Shown here in pieces: positions 37,763-46,054 of a stretch of DNA of 64,000 nucleotides. The stretch's first letter is position 1. Every line of letters begins with the position of its first letter. The notes beneath the pieces are model-generated. The model saw nothing but the letters and a program-made list of their open reading frames with translations, did no database searches and was not told the DNA's origin. The position numbers and the translations under genes were made by a program. This DNA comes from Pseudomonas sp. G.S.17 (GTDB taxonomy: Bacteria > Pseudomonadota > Gammaproteobacteria > Pseudomonadales > Pseudomonadaceae): the NCBI RefSeq assembly GCF_038096165.1, contig NZ_CP151076.1:3221501-3285500 (forward strand). The letters run 5' to 3'.

Positions 37763-37793
37763 TTGACACTAACTGTAGTGACCACTATAAAAT
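37763..37793 (+). promoter_or_regulatory. Sigma-70 promoter with embedded HxlR-like box (site A)
   Basis: TTGACA and TATAAA are 17 bases apart. Between them, overlapping the -10, is TGTAGTGACCAC, containing the inverted repeat TAGTG-AC-CACTA (37,776-37,787). The element aligns base for base with the promoter at 45,940-45,970 and with the palindrome at 52,307-52,330 (19 of 24 positions with site B). It faces the TVP38 / NTF2 operon. Confidence 0.75.
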
Positions 37794-37868
37794 ACACGCA
37801 ATATGTAGCGATCGATAATTAAATGGCTTTCAGTGATGCGCTGGACGGGAAGCATTCCCACAAACTGA

Positions 37869-38533
37869 ATGAATCGGGTAGGCAACGTGATAGACCTGGC
37901 CGTACACAGCGTCGCCCAGTGGACCGAGATTATTCGCTCGCTCGCAGTCGTCGGGATTGCGCTGTATGCCGCGATATTTGTGGTGGGCACTGTCGCCTTC
38001 GTACCCGCCTCAATGCTCACGGCGCTCGCCGGTTTTTTGTACGGCCCGATGGGGGGAACGCTACTCATCTCGCCCGCTGGCTTGCTGGCTTGCTGGCTGC
38101 AGCGGTCGCGTTTGCCTTGGGCAGATCGCTTCTGCGCCCTTGGGTCAAACGACGCCTGGCGAACAGCCCCACATCAGCGGCGGTCGACCACGCAATCGAG
38201 TCAGGAGGTTTTCGAATTGTTTTTCTCTTGCGCCTAGCGTCCATCGTGCCGTTCGCTCCGCTGAGCTATGGACTCGGAGCCAGCCGAATCGCCCGTCGAG
38301 ATTTCCTCCTGGCGACTTGGATCGGCCTGCTTCCTGGAACATTTCTGTATGCGTACTTGGGCTCTCTGGCGGCTGATGTCGCACAGATAATCAGTGGTGA
38401 GGTAACGACCAATCGATCGACTCAAATGATGACTTGGACGGGTCTGGTCGTTGCATTGATAGCCTTACTGACCATCGCTAGATATGCACGCAAAGCGATC
38501 AACCAAGCCCTTCTTCAACCCTCTTCAAACTAG
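37869..38533 (+). pseudogene. TVP38/TMEM64 (DedA-like) membrane protein gene, frameshifted
   Basis: The N-terminal part (MNRVGNVIDLAVHSVAQWTE, then VVGTVAFVPASMLTALAGFLYG) is in one frame; the rest (AVAFALGRSLLRPWVKRRLA, RIVFLLRLASIVPFAPLSYG, LPGTFLYAYLGSLA) in another. Together they make a normal VTT-domain protein. The break is an 8-bp tandem duplication at 38,082-38,097; removing one copy restores a continuous frame through GLLAAAVAFALG. It could be a decayed gene or a slippage-controlled one. First gene after promoter site A. Confidence 0.8.
38082..38097. repeat. 8-bp tandem duplication TTGCTGGC x2
   Basis: Two exact copies of TTGCTGGC, preceded by a partial GCTGGC. Only one copy (or four) would keep the TVP38 gene in frame. 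Confidence 0.9.
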
Positions 38534-38543
38534 GAGTTACACC

Positions 38544-38927
38544 ATGAGCAACCCAACTTACGTCGAAGACTACAACGCCATCGTCACGGTGCTGAACCAC
38601 TACAACGAAGGTGGCAAGCAAGCCAAAAGCAGCCTCATGAAACCTGCCTTCAGCGAGCAGGCCACCATCTTTGGTGTAGATGGCGAAGGCAAGCTGACCG
38701 GAGGTCCGATCCAGGGTCTGTTCGACATCATCGACAGCGCCTTCCGGCCCTCACCGGAAGCCAAAGGCGCCATCGTCAACGTCGATATCGTAGGCACCGC
38801 TGCCAGCGCACGTATCGATACCAATGACATCTCCGGCTTCTGCTTCACCGATTTCTTCAACTTGCTGAAGGTTGACGGAAAGTGGACCGTCATCAGCAAG
38901 ATCTACCACACCCACGTTGCTCCTTAA
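38544..38927 (+). CDS. NTF2-like / putative lumazine-binding family protein (copy 1)
   Basis: 127 residues of the SnoaL/NTF2-like cone fold, putative lumazine-binding group: TYVEDYNAIVTVLNHY helix, KPAFSEQATIFG, then the strand-rich FTDFFNLLKVDGKWTVISKIYHTH end. Cytosolic, no signal peptide. AGGAGTT lies six bases before the ATG, almost the same leader as copy 3 at 51,190. Second gene of the operon behind promoter site A, followed by a diverged copy. The ligand or reaction is unknown; the family name rests on structure rather than shown lumazine binding. Confidence 0.85.
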   Translation: MSNPTYVEDYNAIVTVLNHYNEGGKQAKSSLMKPAFSEQATIFGVDGEGKLTGGPIQGLFDIIDSAFRPSPEAKGAIVNVDIVGTAASARIDTNDISGFCFTDFFNLLKVDGKWTVISKIYHTHVAP

Positions 38928-38983
38928 CCCAGCCGTTTGAACCGCGCCCTGTTGGCGCCAAAACCATGCAAAGGGGTTTGACC

Positions 38984-39370
38984 ATGAGCAAAAACATCAA
39001 AGCTGTACCCACCCAGGACTACAACGCCGTTGTCGCCGTGGCCCAGCAATACGCTGACGGCCTGCGTGCCGGCAGCCCGGAAGTGCTGGAGCAGGCCTTC
39101 CACAAGGAAGCAGTGATGTACGGCTTCACCAACGGCAAACTGTTGGGCGGCCCGATCAGCAACCTGTTCGACTTCGTCCGTACCAATGGCACGGCCCCGG
39201 ATATCAGTACCCGCCTGGACGTGCTGGCGATCACCCCAACCACCGCCGTGGTACGGGTGGATATGGAAAAGGACGCGATCGGTGCCGACTACAACGATTA
39301 CCTGACACTGATCAAAATCGACGGCACCTGGAAGGTGATCGCTAAGGTTTATCACCAGTTCGAAGGCTGA
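38984..39370 (+). CDS. NTF2-like / putative lumazine-binding family protein (copy 2)
   Basis: 128 residues, same fold as copy 1 but diverged: QDYNAVVAVAQQYADGLRAG, AFHKEAVMYGFTNGKLLGGP, and YLTLIKIDGTWKVIAKVYHQF. AGGGG lies 11 bases before the ATG; an upstream in-frame ATG (38,966) would add six residues. Fifty-six bases separate it from copy 1, suggesting tandem duplication inside the operon. Confidence 0.82.
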   Translation: MSKNIKAVPTQDYNAVVAVAQQYADGLRAGSPEVLEQAFHKEAVMYGFTNGKLLGGPISNLFDFVRTNGTAPDISTRLDVLAITPTTAVVRVDMEKDAIGADYNDYLTLIKIDGTWKVIAKVYHQFEG

Positions 39371-39414
39371 CCCGAGCGGCCTGAACGCAATGCTGTTTCT
39401 TAAGGTGATGAATC

Positions 39415-39864
39415 ATGGCAAAAGTTGAATACAGCGCCGTCGTAGACGGCGGCGCCGAGCGCGTTTGGGATGTACTCAAGCGCTTCGGGAAGATCAGCCA
39501 GTGGCACCCGGCAATCCCGCAGAGCGTCATCGAGGACGGTCAGCCAGACGGCCTGGTCGGCTGCATTCGTCGGCTGACGTTGCAGGACGGCGCCATTCTG
39601 CGCGAGCAGTTGTTGTCGGTAGACGCGGTGAATCTGCAGTTCTCCTACCGCTTCGTTGAAGCGCCACTGCCCGTCGACAACTACGTGTTGACCGTGCGAC
39701 TGATCCCGCTGACCGGCGAGCAGAAAACCGTGATTCTGTGGTCTGCGACCTTCGACACGCGCGAGCCTGATCCCCAGGGGCAATGGGCCTCGACCATCGA
39801 GTCGCTCATTGTCGGCGGGCATGAAAGCCTCCAGGTTTACCTGAACCACACCGCCACCGCGTGA
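39415..39864 (+). CDS. SRPBCC family protein (polyketide cyclase/START-like)
   Basis: 149 residues with the helix-grip fold signature: VEYSAVVDGGAERVWDVLKR at the N terminus, WHPAIPQS, and a C-terminal long helix beginning STIESLIVGGHESL. Such proteins bind small hydrophobic ligands in a deep pocket. Lies 44 bases after NTF2 copy 2 in the site A operon. Ligand not predictable. Confidence 0.8.
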   Translation: MAKVEYSAVVDGGAERVWDVLKRFGKISQWHPAIPQSVIEDGQPDGLVGCIRRLTLQDGAILREQLLSVDAVNLQFSYRFVEAPLPVDNYVLTVRLIPLTGEQKTVILWSATFDTREPDPQGQWASTIESLIVGGHESLQVYLNHTATA

Positions 39865-39920
39865 ATGTGCCCTACCCCGCTCCAGCAATGGATGCGGGGT
39901 TCAATTTTTCTGGAGTTACG

Positions 39921-40499
39921 ATGCACGACCACATTGCCGAAGTGCCGCTTGAAAAAGCCTATCGGCTGATCAACCACGGCCCCACCGTGCTGGTTTCTGC
40001 TCAACACGAGGAGACTCGAAATGTGATGGCCGCGGCATGGGCCTGTGCATTGGATTTCTCACCACCCAAAGTCACTGTGGTGCTGGACAAGATCGCCAAA
40101 ACCCGCGAACTCGTAGAGCTTAGCGGCGTGTTTGTGATTCAGGTTCCGACGGCGGCACAGTTGCAATTGACCCGCGCTGTCGGCAGCGTCAGCCTCCAGG
40201 AAGATCCACAGAAGCTGGCTCATAGCGGCGTCGAGCTATTCAGTATCAGCGGCCATGACGTGCCATTCGTGGCCGGCTGCTCGGCCTGGCTTGCGTGCAA
40301 ACTATTGCCCGAACCTCGCAACCAGTCGACCTACGACCTGTTTATCGTTGAAGTCGTCGCTGCCTGGGCCGACACACGCGTATTCAGCGAAGGCCATTGG
40401 CACTTTGAGCGCGCGCACCCGGACTTTCGTAGCCTGCACTACATCGCAGGCGGCCACTTTTATGTGATCGGAGAAGCGCTAACCCCATCAGTGATCTAG
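39921..40499 (+). CDS. Flavin reductase-like FMN-binding protein
   Basis: 192 residues of the split-barrel flavin reductase family: GPTVLVSAQHEETRNVMAAA and ALDFSPPKVTVVLDKIAKTRELVE give the FMN-binding core, with ELFSISGHDVPFVAGCSAWL typical of the middle strand. TGGAG six bases before the ATG supports the start over an in-frame ATG at 39,861. Last gene of the site A operon. May supply reduced flavin or itself reduce quinone/electrophile substrates. Its stop overlaps the stop of a dead ndh fragment on the other strand. Confidence 0.85.
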   Translation: MHDHIAEVPLEKAYRLINHGPTVLVSAQHEETRNVMAAAWACALDFSPPKVTVVLDKIAKTRELVELSGVFVIQVPTAAQLQLTRAVGSVSLQEDPQKLAHSGVELFSISGHDVPFVAGCSAWLACKLLPEPRNQSTYDLFIVEVVAAWADTRVFSEGHWHFERAHPDFRSLHYIAGGHFYVIGEALTPSVI

Positions 40500-40645
40500 T
40501 GCAGTTTCAACCGAGGCTCGGTGCCTGGCCCCAGGTGGTTACCCAACATCAGTAATGCCGAGGGTACCAGGCCATAGCGCGCGACTTGAGGCATGCGGTA
40601 CAGCGATGCATAGAACGCCCGCGCCAACCATCCTTCCAGCGTCAC
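40496..40645 (-). pseudogene. C-terminal fragment of a type II NADH dehydrogenase-like oxidoreductase
   Basis: Forty-nine codons read EGWLARAFYASLYRMPQVAR, then YGLVPSALLMLGNHLGPGTE, and end PRLKLH. This corresponds to the membrane-binding C terminus of Ndh-type NAD(P)/FAD oxidoreductases. Upstream of 40,645 the similarity stops. The bases from there to 40,800 hold nothing recognisable. Confidence 0.65.
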
Positions 40646-40800
40646 GCAGGCTCTTCGCCAGCGCCACCGTCGACAATCAAAATACGAGTGTCATTGAAGG
40701 GTCTCAGTGCTTTTACTTGGGAGCACAGGACGGATCCTATAGCGCCCAGGCACACAGCGTCGCGCCGGTGCCTGGGCTGGGTGATTTCAACGCTTATGAC

Positions 40801-41544
40801 TTACCAATCCTGACGGGTCGGCGAAATGATCAGGTCGTTGACGGTGACGTTTTCAGGCTGATTCAGTGCATACACCACTGCGCGACCAATATCGTCCGGC
40901 GAGATAGCAATTTTATTCAGCTCTTGAGCCGCTTTACGGCCTGCCGGGTCGGTGACTTTATCGGCCCAACCGGTGTTGATCACACCCGGGCTGACCGTGT
41001 TGACACGGATGCCGTGCTGCACACCCAGCTCTTTACGCATCGACTCGGTCATGGCCTGAACGAAGAACTTGGTGGCGCTGTAGATACCCGCAGCAGGCCC
41101 GACCTGATGACCAGCGACCGAATCCATATTCAGGATCTGGCCCGACTTCTGTTTCAGCATGAACGGCAACACCGCGGCGATACCGTGCAGGTATCCTTTG
41201 ATGTTCACGTTGATCATCTTTTCCCAATCATCGGTGGCCAGGTCGACCCAGTTGGAAAACAGCATCAAGCCTGCGTTGTTGATCAGGATATCCACCGAAC
41301 CGAAAGAGTCCTGGGCGAATTGCGCGAGCGCTTTCATATCCTCAGGATTGGTAACGTCGCTGACGCGACCTACTGCTTCACCGCCCTTGCCTTTCAGCTC
41401 GCTGACGATGGCGTCCAGGCCTTGCTGGTCCAGGGCTGCTGCGACAATTCGAACGCCTTTCTCGGACAAGGCAAGTGCCGATGCAGCACCCAGGCCGGAC
41501 GATGCGCCAGTGATGATCGCGGTTTTATTCTGCAGGTAGTTCAT
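40801..41544 (-). CDS. SDR family oxidoreductase
   Basis: 247-residue classical short-chain dehydrogenase: cofactor motif TGASSGLGAA near residue 14, NNAG, catalytic Ser in NMDSVAGHQVG, and Tyr-Lys in YSATKFFVQ. The C-terminal part has VSPGVINTGW. It follows nemA by 70 bases on the same strand and is probably in the nemRA transcript, where an NAD(P)H carbonyl reductase would fit aldehyde or quinone removal. Substrate unknown. Confidence 0.9.
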   Translation of the reverse strand: MNYLQNKTAIITGASSGLGAASALALSEKGVRIVAAALDQQGLDAIVSELKGKGGEAVGRVSDVTNPEDMKALAQFAQDSFGSVDILINNAGLMLFSNWVDLATDDWEKMINVNIKGYLHGIAAVLPFMLKQKSGQILNMDSVAGHQVGPAAGIYSATKFFVQAMTESMRKELGVQHGIRVNTVSPGVINTGWADKVTDPAGRKAAQELNKIAISPDDIGRAVVYALNQPENVTVNDLIISPTRQDW

Positions 41545-41564
41545 GGGCGTTCCTCTCGTTGGTG

Positions 41565-41590
41565 ACTGCCCGTCTGTGCGGGCAGTTTTT
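41565..41590. terminator. Hairpin between nemA and the SDR gene
   Basis: ACTGCCCG / CGGGCAGT with a T5 tail on the plus strand only. No plus-strand gene ends here, so on the minus-strand operon it may be a processing or stabilising hairpin rather than a terminator. Confidence 0.45.
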
Positions 41591-41614
41591 GGGGTTATCG
41601 CGGATATAAGGGGA

Positions 41615-42718
41615 TCAGTAGTTGCCGACGGGCCAGTCGGTGTAGCCCTTGGCGCCGCCGCCGTAATACGACTCGCGCGGTGCGATGGTCAGTTCGGCTC
41701 CACGACGCAAGCGCTCAACCAGGTCCGGGTTGGAGATAAACAGGCGGCCAAACGCTACGGCGTCGATCTTGCCTTGGGCGCGGCGCTCAATAGCCATGTC
41801 CAGGTCGTAGTTGTTGTTGCCGATGAAGGGCCCGTTGAACTGCGCGCTCAATGCGTCCATGTCCACGCCTTCCGGTACATCACGCGAGGTGGCGGTAGCG
41901 CCTTCAACGAAGTGCAGGTACGCCAGGTCTAAGGCGTTCAACTGCTGGATCAGGTAGCCGTACATCGCCATGACATTGCTGTCGGGCGGCGTGTTGCCGG
42001 CGTCAGGCGTCACCGGCGACAAACGAATGCCAACACGGTCGTTGCCCCAGATCTTGACGATTGTTTCGGTCACTTCCAGGGTCAGACGCGCACGGTTCTC
42101 GATGGAGCCGCCGTACTGGTCGGTGCGATGGTTGGTCGAGTCCCGCAGGAACTGGTCCAGCAGGTAGCTGTTGGCCGAGTGAACCTCTACCCCGTCAAAA
42201 CCAGCACGCTTGGCATTCTCGGCAGCACGTTTGTACTGCTCGATGATCCCCGGGATCTCATCGGTTTCAAGCCCCCGTGGCATCGACACCGGGACGAAGC
42301 CGTTGGTGGTATAGGTGTCGCCTTCAGCCTTGATCGCGGAAGGTGCGACCGGTGCGGCACCGTCAGGTTGCAGCTCGACACTGGAGAACCGTCCCACATG
42401 CCATAGTTGGCTGACGATCTTCCCGCCGGCGGCATGCACGGCGTCCGTGACTTTCTTCCAGCCCGCAACCTGCTCCTCGCTCCAGATGCCGGGGGTGGCC
42501 GCGTAACCGCGGCCTTGCGCGGAAATATTGGTGGCCTCGGCGACGATCAAGCCCGCGGTGGCGCGTTGAGCGTAATACTCAGCGTGCAGCTCGTTGGGGA
42601 TGCCATCTTCGGCATAGCGGCTACGGGTTACAGGCGCCATCAAAATACGGTTGGCGAGTTTCATCGCGCCCAGGTTGATGGGGGTGAATAAGTCGGTACG
42701 AGTGGCGTTGTCTGTCAT
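41615..42718 (-). CDS. nemA: NemA-like ene-reductase (old yellow enzyme family)
   Basis: 367 residues of the classical OYE group: LFTPINLGAMKLANRILMAP start, active-site HSANSYLLDQFLRDSTNHRTD split across the His-x-x-Asn pair and the FMN site, and VAFGRLFISNPDL at the end. E. coli NemA reduces N-ethylmaleimide, quinones and nitro compounds. Start at 42,718 is set by GAGG six bases upstream. It lies directly behind nemR, as in the E. coli nemRA operon, with a NemR-type box 18 bases before the start. Confidence 0.92.
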   Translation of the reverse strand: MTDNATRTDLFTPINLGAMKLANRILMAPVTRSRYAEDGIPNELHAEYYAQRATAGLIVAEATNISAQGRGYAATPGIWSEEQVAGWKKVTDAVHAAGGKIVSQLWHVGRFSSVELQPDGAAPVAPSAIKAEGDTYTTNGFVPVSMPRGLETDEIPGIIEQYKRAAENAKRAGFDGVEVHSANSYLLDQFLRDSTNHRTDQYGGSIENRARLTLEVTETIVKIWGNDRVGIRLSPVTPDAGNTPPDSNVMAMYGYLIQQLNALDLAYLHFVEGATATSRDVPEGVDMDALSAQFNGPFIGNNNYDLDMAIERRAQGKIDAVAFGRLFISNPDLVERLRRGAELTIAPRESYYGGGAKGYTDWPVGNY

Positions 42719-42735
42719 GATAGACCTCAATTAAA

Positions 42736-42750
42736 TAGACCGGTCGTCTA
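42736..42750. promoter_or_regulatory. NemR-type operator (nemA-proximal)
   Basis: TAGACCGGTCGTCTA, with arms TAGAC/GTCTA, 18 bases before nemA. An exact second copy lies before nemR. Resembles the E. coli NemR box. Confidence 0.8.
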
Positions 42751-42769
42751 GTAAGTTGGTAAAAAATAA

Positions 42770-43351
42770 CTACGACAAAAGTCGCTTTGCCAGAGTCAGG
42801 GATGTTTCAAAGGCGTCGTCGCGCTTGCCGATCTTCATCATCAACGAAGCGCCGAGCCAAACCTGATAGAGCGATTGCGCAAGCGTCTCGCTTGGCGCTG
42901 TGGACGTGATCGAGCCATCGACAAGCCCCTGCTCAATACAGCGCTCAAGCTTTGCGTGGATAGCCTGCGTGCCTCGGTCGAGCACCAGGCGCATGCCCTC
43001 CGAGAGGTCACAGACCTCGGCGCCTAACTTGACCACTAGGCACTTGTCGGTAGGCAAATCAGAGCACTGGGTTTGCGCCCAATACTGGAAGTAACTCAGC
43101 AGCCTTTGCGCGGCGGGTGCAGAACCCATCAACAGCGTGTCGACTGTTGCGAGGTAGTCGGAAAAATACTGTTCAAGCAATGCCTGACCAAATTCTTCCT
43201 TGGATTTGAAGTAGTGGTAGAACGAACCTTTAGGCACGCTCGCAGCCGCTACCACCTCAGCTAACCCTACGCTGGTGTAGCCTTTGTGAGTCATCAACGT
43301 CCTGGCGACATCCAGGATGTGTTGGCGTGTTTCAGAATGATGCTTTTTCAT
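42770..43351 (-). CDS. nemR: NemR-like TetR-family repressor
   Basis: 193 residues. TetR helix-turn-helix (GLAEVVAAASVPKGSFYHYF) and a C-terminal domain containing KCLVVKLGAEVCDLSEGMR, which matches E. coli NemR including the redox-active Cys of the CLTVKLSAEVCDLSE segment. In E. coli that Cys reacts with N-ethylmaleimide, methylglyoxal, quinones or HOCl and derepresses nemA. Two identical operators flank the gene, predicting autoregulation. Confidence 0.92.
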   Translation of the reverse strand: MKKHHSETRQHILDVARTLMTHKGYTSVGLAEVVAAASVPKGSFYHYFKSKEEFGQALLEQYFSDYLATVDTLLMGSAPAAQRLLSYFQYWAQTQCSDLPTDKCLVVKLGAEVCDLSEGMRLVLDRGTQAIHAKLERCIEQGLVDGSITSTAPSETLAQSLYQVWLGASLMMKIGKRDDAFETSLTLAKRLLS

Positions 43352-43374
43352 AATGCAGCCACACTAATTAAAAA

Positions 43375-43389
43375 TAGACCGGTCGTCTA
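43375..43389. promoter_or_regulatory. NemR-type operator (nemR-proximal)
   Basis: TAGACCGGTCGTCTA, identical to the copy at 42,736-42,750, 24 bases before the nemR start. Confidence 0.8.
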
Positions 43390-43457
43390 GTAAATTTTAG
43401 AATAGCCTCACGTTCTACGACCAACGGCGAACGAAGACAAATGACAGGGTCAAGCTC

Positions 43458-43781
43458 ATGAACCCCCCTTCCCCCACGTCAACGTTCAACACCGAGTGCC
43501 TTGCGCAATTCAACCTCAATTGCCTGGTGATCTTCGCTGCGCTGTATCAGGAAAAAAGTGTCACCAGGGCGTCCGAGCGGTTGAACATTGGGCAGCCCGC
43601 GGTCAGCAACAGCCTGTCCAAACTCAGGCTGATTTTTCAGGACCCACTGTTTTTTCGCCGAAACGCAGAGATGGTGCCCACCGCAGTCGCCGATGATATT
43701 GCGAAGCATGTGATACCGCTATTGAGCGGTATTGGCCACGTGCACGTACCGGCCCTTGGGCACGCGTCACGGCCGAACTGA
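43458..43781 (+). pseudogene. LysR-family regulator, N-terminal fragment
   Basis: 107 codons encode only the DNA-binding region (NLNCLVIFAALYQEKSVTRA, then RLNIGQPAVSNSLSKLR and QDPLFFRR) and part of the linker helix. After HVIPLLSGIG the LysR similarity ends in an unrelated tail. The whole effector domain is missing, so this is a truncated gene. A product could still be made and bind DNA; GTCAAGCTC offers no good ribosome binding site. Confidence 0.75.
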
Positions 43782-43890
43782 AAGCTCAGAATTACGCTAC
43801 GCAACCGAAAATTTCATTTTGTGTATCATTGGGCAGAACTTTCTTCCAGGCATGCTCGTCTGGCGATACGCCCCCAAGGTGCTGCACTCA

Positions 43891-44523
43891 ATGACCAACT
43901 CCACCCCAATCCCTGTTCCACGCGCAAAAGGACGCCCGCGCGCGTTTGATCGAGACCAGGCTCTGCTGCAGGCGTTGGCAGTGTTTTGGAGGCGTGGCTA
44001 CGAGCCGGCCTCTGTGGCGGAATTGTGTTCAGCCATGGGCGTCAGCCCTCCCAGCCTGTATGCGGCGTTCGGCAACAAAGCCAAGTTGTTTCTCGAAGCG
44101 GTTGCCTACTACGAAGCGACGTTCTGGGATGCCACGTGGGAGCGCATGGACACCGAGCCCGACATAGTGCTTGCCATCAGCGAGTTCTTCCACACCTCCG
44201 CGTCGATCTTGACCGAACCCGAGGCGCCCTGCGGCTGTATGGTCGTCCTCGCGGCAGTCAATGTCTCCGACGATGCCGGTGAAGTCACCGCGACCCTAAA
44301 GGCCTTGCGCCAGGAAGGCCGTGACTACTTACAGCAGCGCTTGGATCGCGCAGTGGAACAAGGTCAGCTCAAACCGGAAACCAACACTCGCCTGCTCGCC
44401 GCGGCCTTGAATACATTGCTCGAAGGCATGTCCCTGCAGGCACATGACGCTGCCAGCAGGGAAGATCTGCAAGGCATCGGCGCAACAGCCGTAGCGATGC
44501 TGAGCCCTTCCCTGTCAGCTTGA
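43891..44523 (+). CDS. TetR/AcrR family regulator
   Basis: 210 residues. N-terminal helix-turn-helix (RGYEPASVAELCSAMGVSPP, then SLYAAFGNKAKLF) and a TetR C-terminal domain with a Cys-rich turn APCGCMVV near residue 110, which might be redox-sensitive. Distinct from the two NemR-like proteins. The ATG at 43,891 begins the family similarity; the frame is open further upstream but runs over the LysR remnant. Regulated gene unknown; the convergent aminotransferase is the nearest. Confidence 0.85.
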   Translation: MTNSTPIPVPRAKGRPRAFDRDQALLQALAVFWRRGYEPASVAELCSAMGVSPPSLYAAFGNKAKLFLEAVAYYEATFWDATWERMDTEPDIVLAISEFFHTSASILTEPEAPCGCMVVLAAVNVSDDAGEVTATLKALRQEGRDYLQQRLDRAVEQGQLKPETNTRLLAAALNTLLEGMSLQAHDAASREDLQGIGATAVAMLSPSLSA

Positions 44524-44556
44524 CTGGAACCAACTCCGCCAAACCAAACGCTGCAC

Positions 44557-45759
44557 TCAAGCAAGCTGTTCACACGCAGCCTTGATGCGCGCGCATGCCT
44601 GCTCCAGCAGCACCGTGGAGGTCGCAAAGGAGATGCGGAAATAACCCTCCAACCCAAACGCACTCCCCGGTACCACCGCCACCTGTGCGGCTTCGAGCAG
44701 GTACTGGCAGACATCCACGTCATTAGTCAGCACCACACCTGCAGGCGTTTTGCGCCCGAACAGCCCCGAGCATGAAGGGAAGAGATAAAAAGCCCCCTCC
44801 GGACGGCGACACACCAGGCCGGGAGTGGTGTTAAAAGCGTCCAGGCAAAGATCCCTGCGCTGACGAAACACTTCATTGCGCTCAGCCAGAAAATCGATAG
44901 GCCCGTCCAGCGCTGCCACGGCAGCCGCCTGGGATATTGCGCAGGGGTTGCTCGTGGTCTGCGATTGAATGGTGGCCATGGCAGCAATTAAAGGTTTAGG
45001 ACCGCCCGCATAACCAATGCGCCAGCCCGTCATAGAATAGGCCTTTGAAACGCCATTCACGGTCAGCACGCGACCATGTAACGCCGGCACCTGCGAAGCC
45101 AGCGTGGAAAACACCCAACCGTCGTAACTCAGGTGCTCGTACATATCATCCGTCAGCACGTAGACCTGCGGATGCTCCAACAATACGGCGCCCAACCGAT
45201 CAAGCTCTGCCGCGCTATAACCCGCACCCGTCGGGTTGCTTGGCGAATTCAAAATCAGCCACTTGGTACGCGGCGTGATGGCTTGCTGGAGTTGCTCGGC
45301 GGTGATCTTGAAATGCTGATGGGCCGCGCAGCGGATTTCCACGGGCGTGCCCCCCGCCAGGCGCACCATGTCCGGATAGGACACCCAGTAAGGCGCAGGA
45401 ATGATGACTTCATCCCCGGGGTTAAGGGTGGCCTGCAGCGCATTGATCAGTACTTGCTTGCCGCCGGTGCCGACGCTGATTTCGTCGGTCGTGTAGGTGA
45501 TGCCGTTTTCACGCTGAAACTTGCGAACGATCGCCGCTTTGAGCTCCGGAGTTCCATCCACATCGGTATAGCGGGTCTGGCCTGCATCAATCGCCGCTTT
45601 GGCAGCGGCATTGATGTGATCAGGGGTAGGAAAGTCCGGCTCGCCGGTTGACAGGCTGATGATATCGGCCCCATTGCGGCGTAACTCTGCCGCCTTGCGC
45701 GTGATTACCAGCGTTGGCGAGGGTTTAACCGCTTTCAGCAAATTTCCGAGCAATTGCAT
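44557..45759 (-). CDS. Class I/II pyridoxal phosphate aminotransferase, aspartate aminotransferase type
   Basis: 400 residues, fold-type I. Substrate/cofactor motifs SLSTGEPDFPTPDHI, LNSPSNPTGAGYS, PLP lysine in VNGVSKAYSMTGWRIGYA, and the C-terminal Arg in YFRISFATS. Belongs to the I-gamma aspartate aminotransferase group (Asp plus 2-oxoglutarate to oxaloacetate plus Glu), though specificity in this group varies. Monocistronic, with 295 AT-rich bases upstream that hold its promoter and site B for the next operon. Confidence 0.9.
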   Translation of the reverse strand: MQLLGNLLKAVKPSPTLVITRKAAELRRNGADIISLSTGEPDFPTPDHINAAAKAAIDAGQTRYTDVDGTPELKAAIVRKFQRENGITYTTDEISVGTGGKQVLINALQATLNPGDEVIIPAPYWVSYPDMVRLAGGTPVEIRCAAHQHFKITAEQLQQAITPRTKWLILNSPSNPTGAGYSAAELDRLGAVLLEHPQVYVLTDDMYEHLSYDGWVFSTLASQVPALHGRVLTVNGVSKAYSMTGWRIGYAGGPKPLIAAMATIQSQTTSNPCAISQAAAVAALDGPIDFLAERNEVFRQRRDLCLDAFNTTPGLVCRRPEGAFYLFPSCSGLFGRKTPAGVVLTNDVDVCQYLLEAAQVAVVPGSAFGLEGYFRISFATSTVLLEQACARIKAACEQLA

Positions 45760-45939
45760 GGGGCCACTCTTTGAGCTTTTGTTGATAGTGCATCAATGCT
45801 AGCGGCCTCCAGCAGACAATTAAAACAATATATATGGATGCAAAAAATCAATTTTATTTGTTTATTCCGGGCTGATTTTTTTGGCCTCTTGCGCCGATTG
45901 AAGACAAGGCACGTGCCCGGGGCCAAATCTCCCAGGCGC

Positions 45940-45970
45940 GTGACAGTTTCTGTAGTGATCAATATAGAAT
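45940..45970 (+). promoter_or_regulatory. Sigma-70 promoter with embedded HxlR-like box (site B)
   Basis: GTGACA and TATAGA are 17 bases apart. The inverted repeat TTCTGTA-N8-TATAGAA spans 45,948-45,969 and includes the core TAGTGATCAATA. Same architecture as site A (37,763) and 19 of 24 positions identical to the palindrome at 52,307. It faces the NAD(P)-binding gene pair. Confidence 0.75.
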
Positions 45971-46054
45971 AACCCTCAGCGTGCATTCGCCGAGCGCGTT
46001 TGCAGGTTCGCTTGAGGGGGACATTTTTGAAACATCGCCTGATCTGGAGGAACT

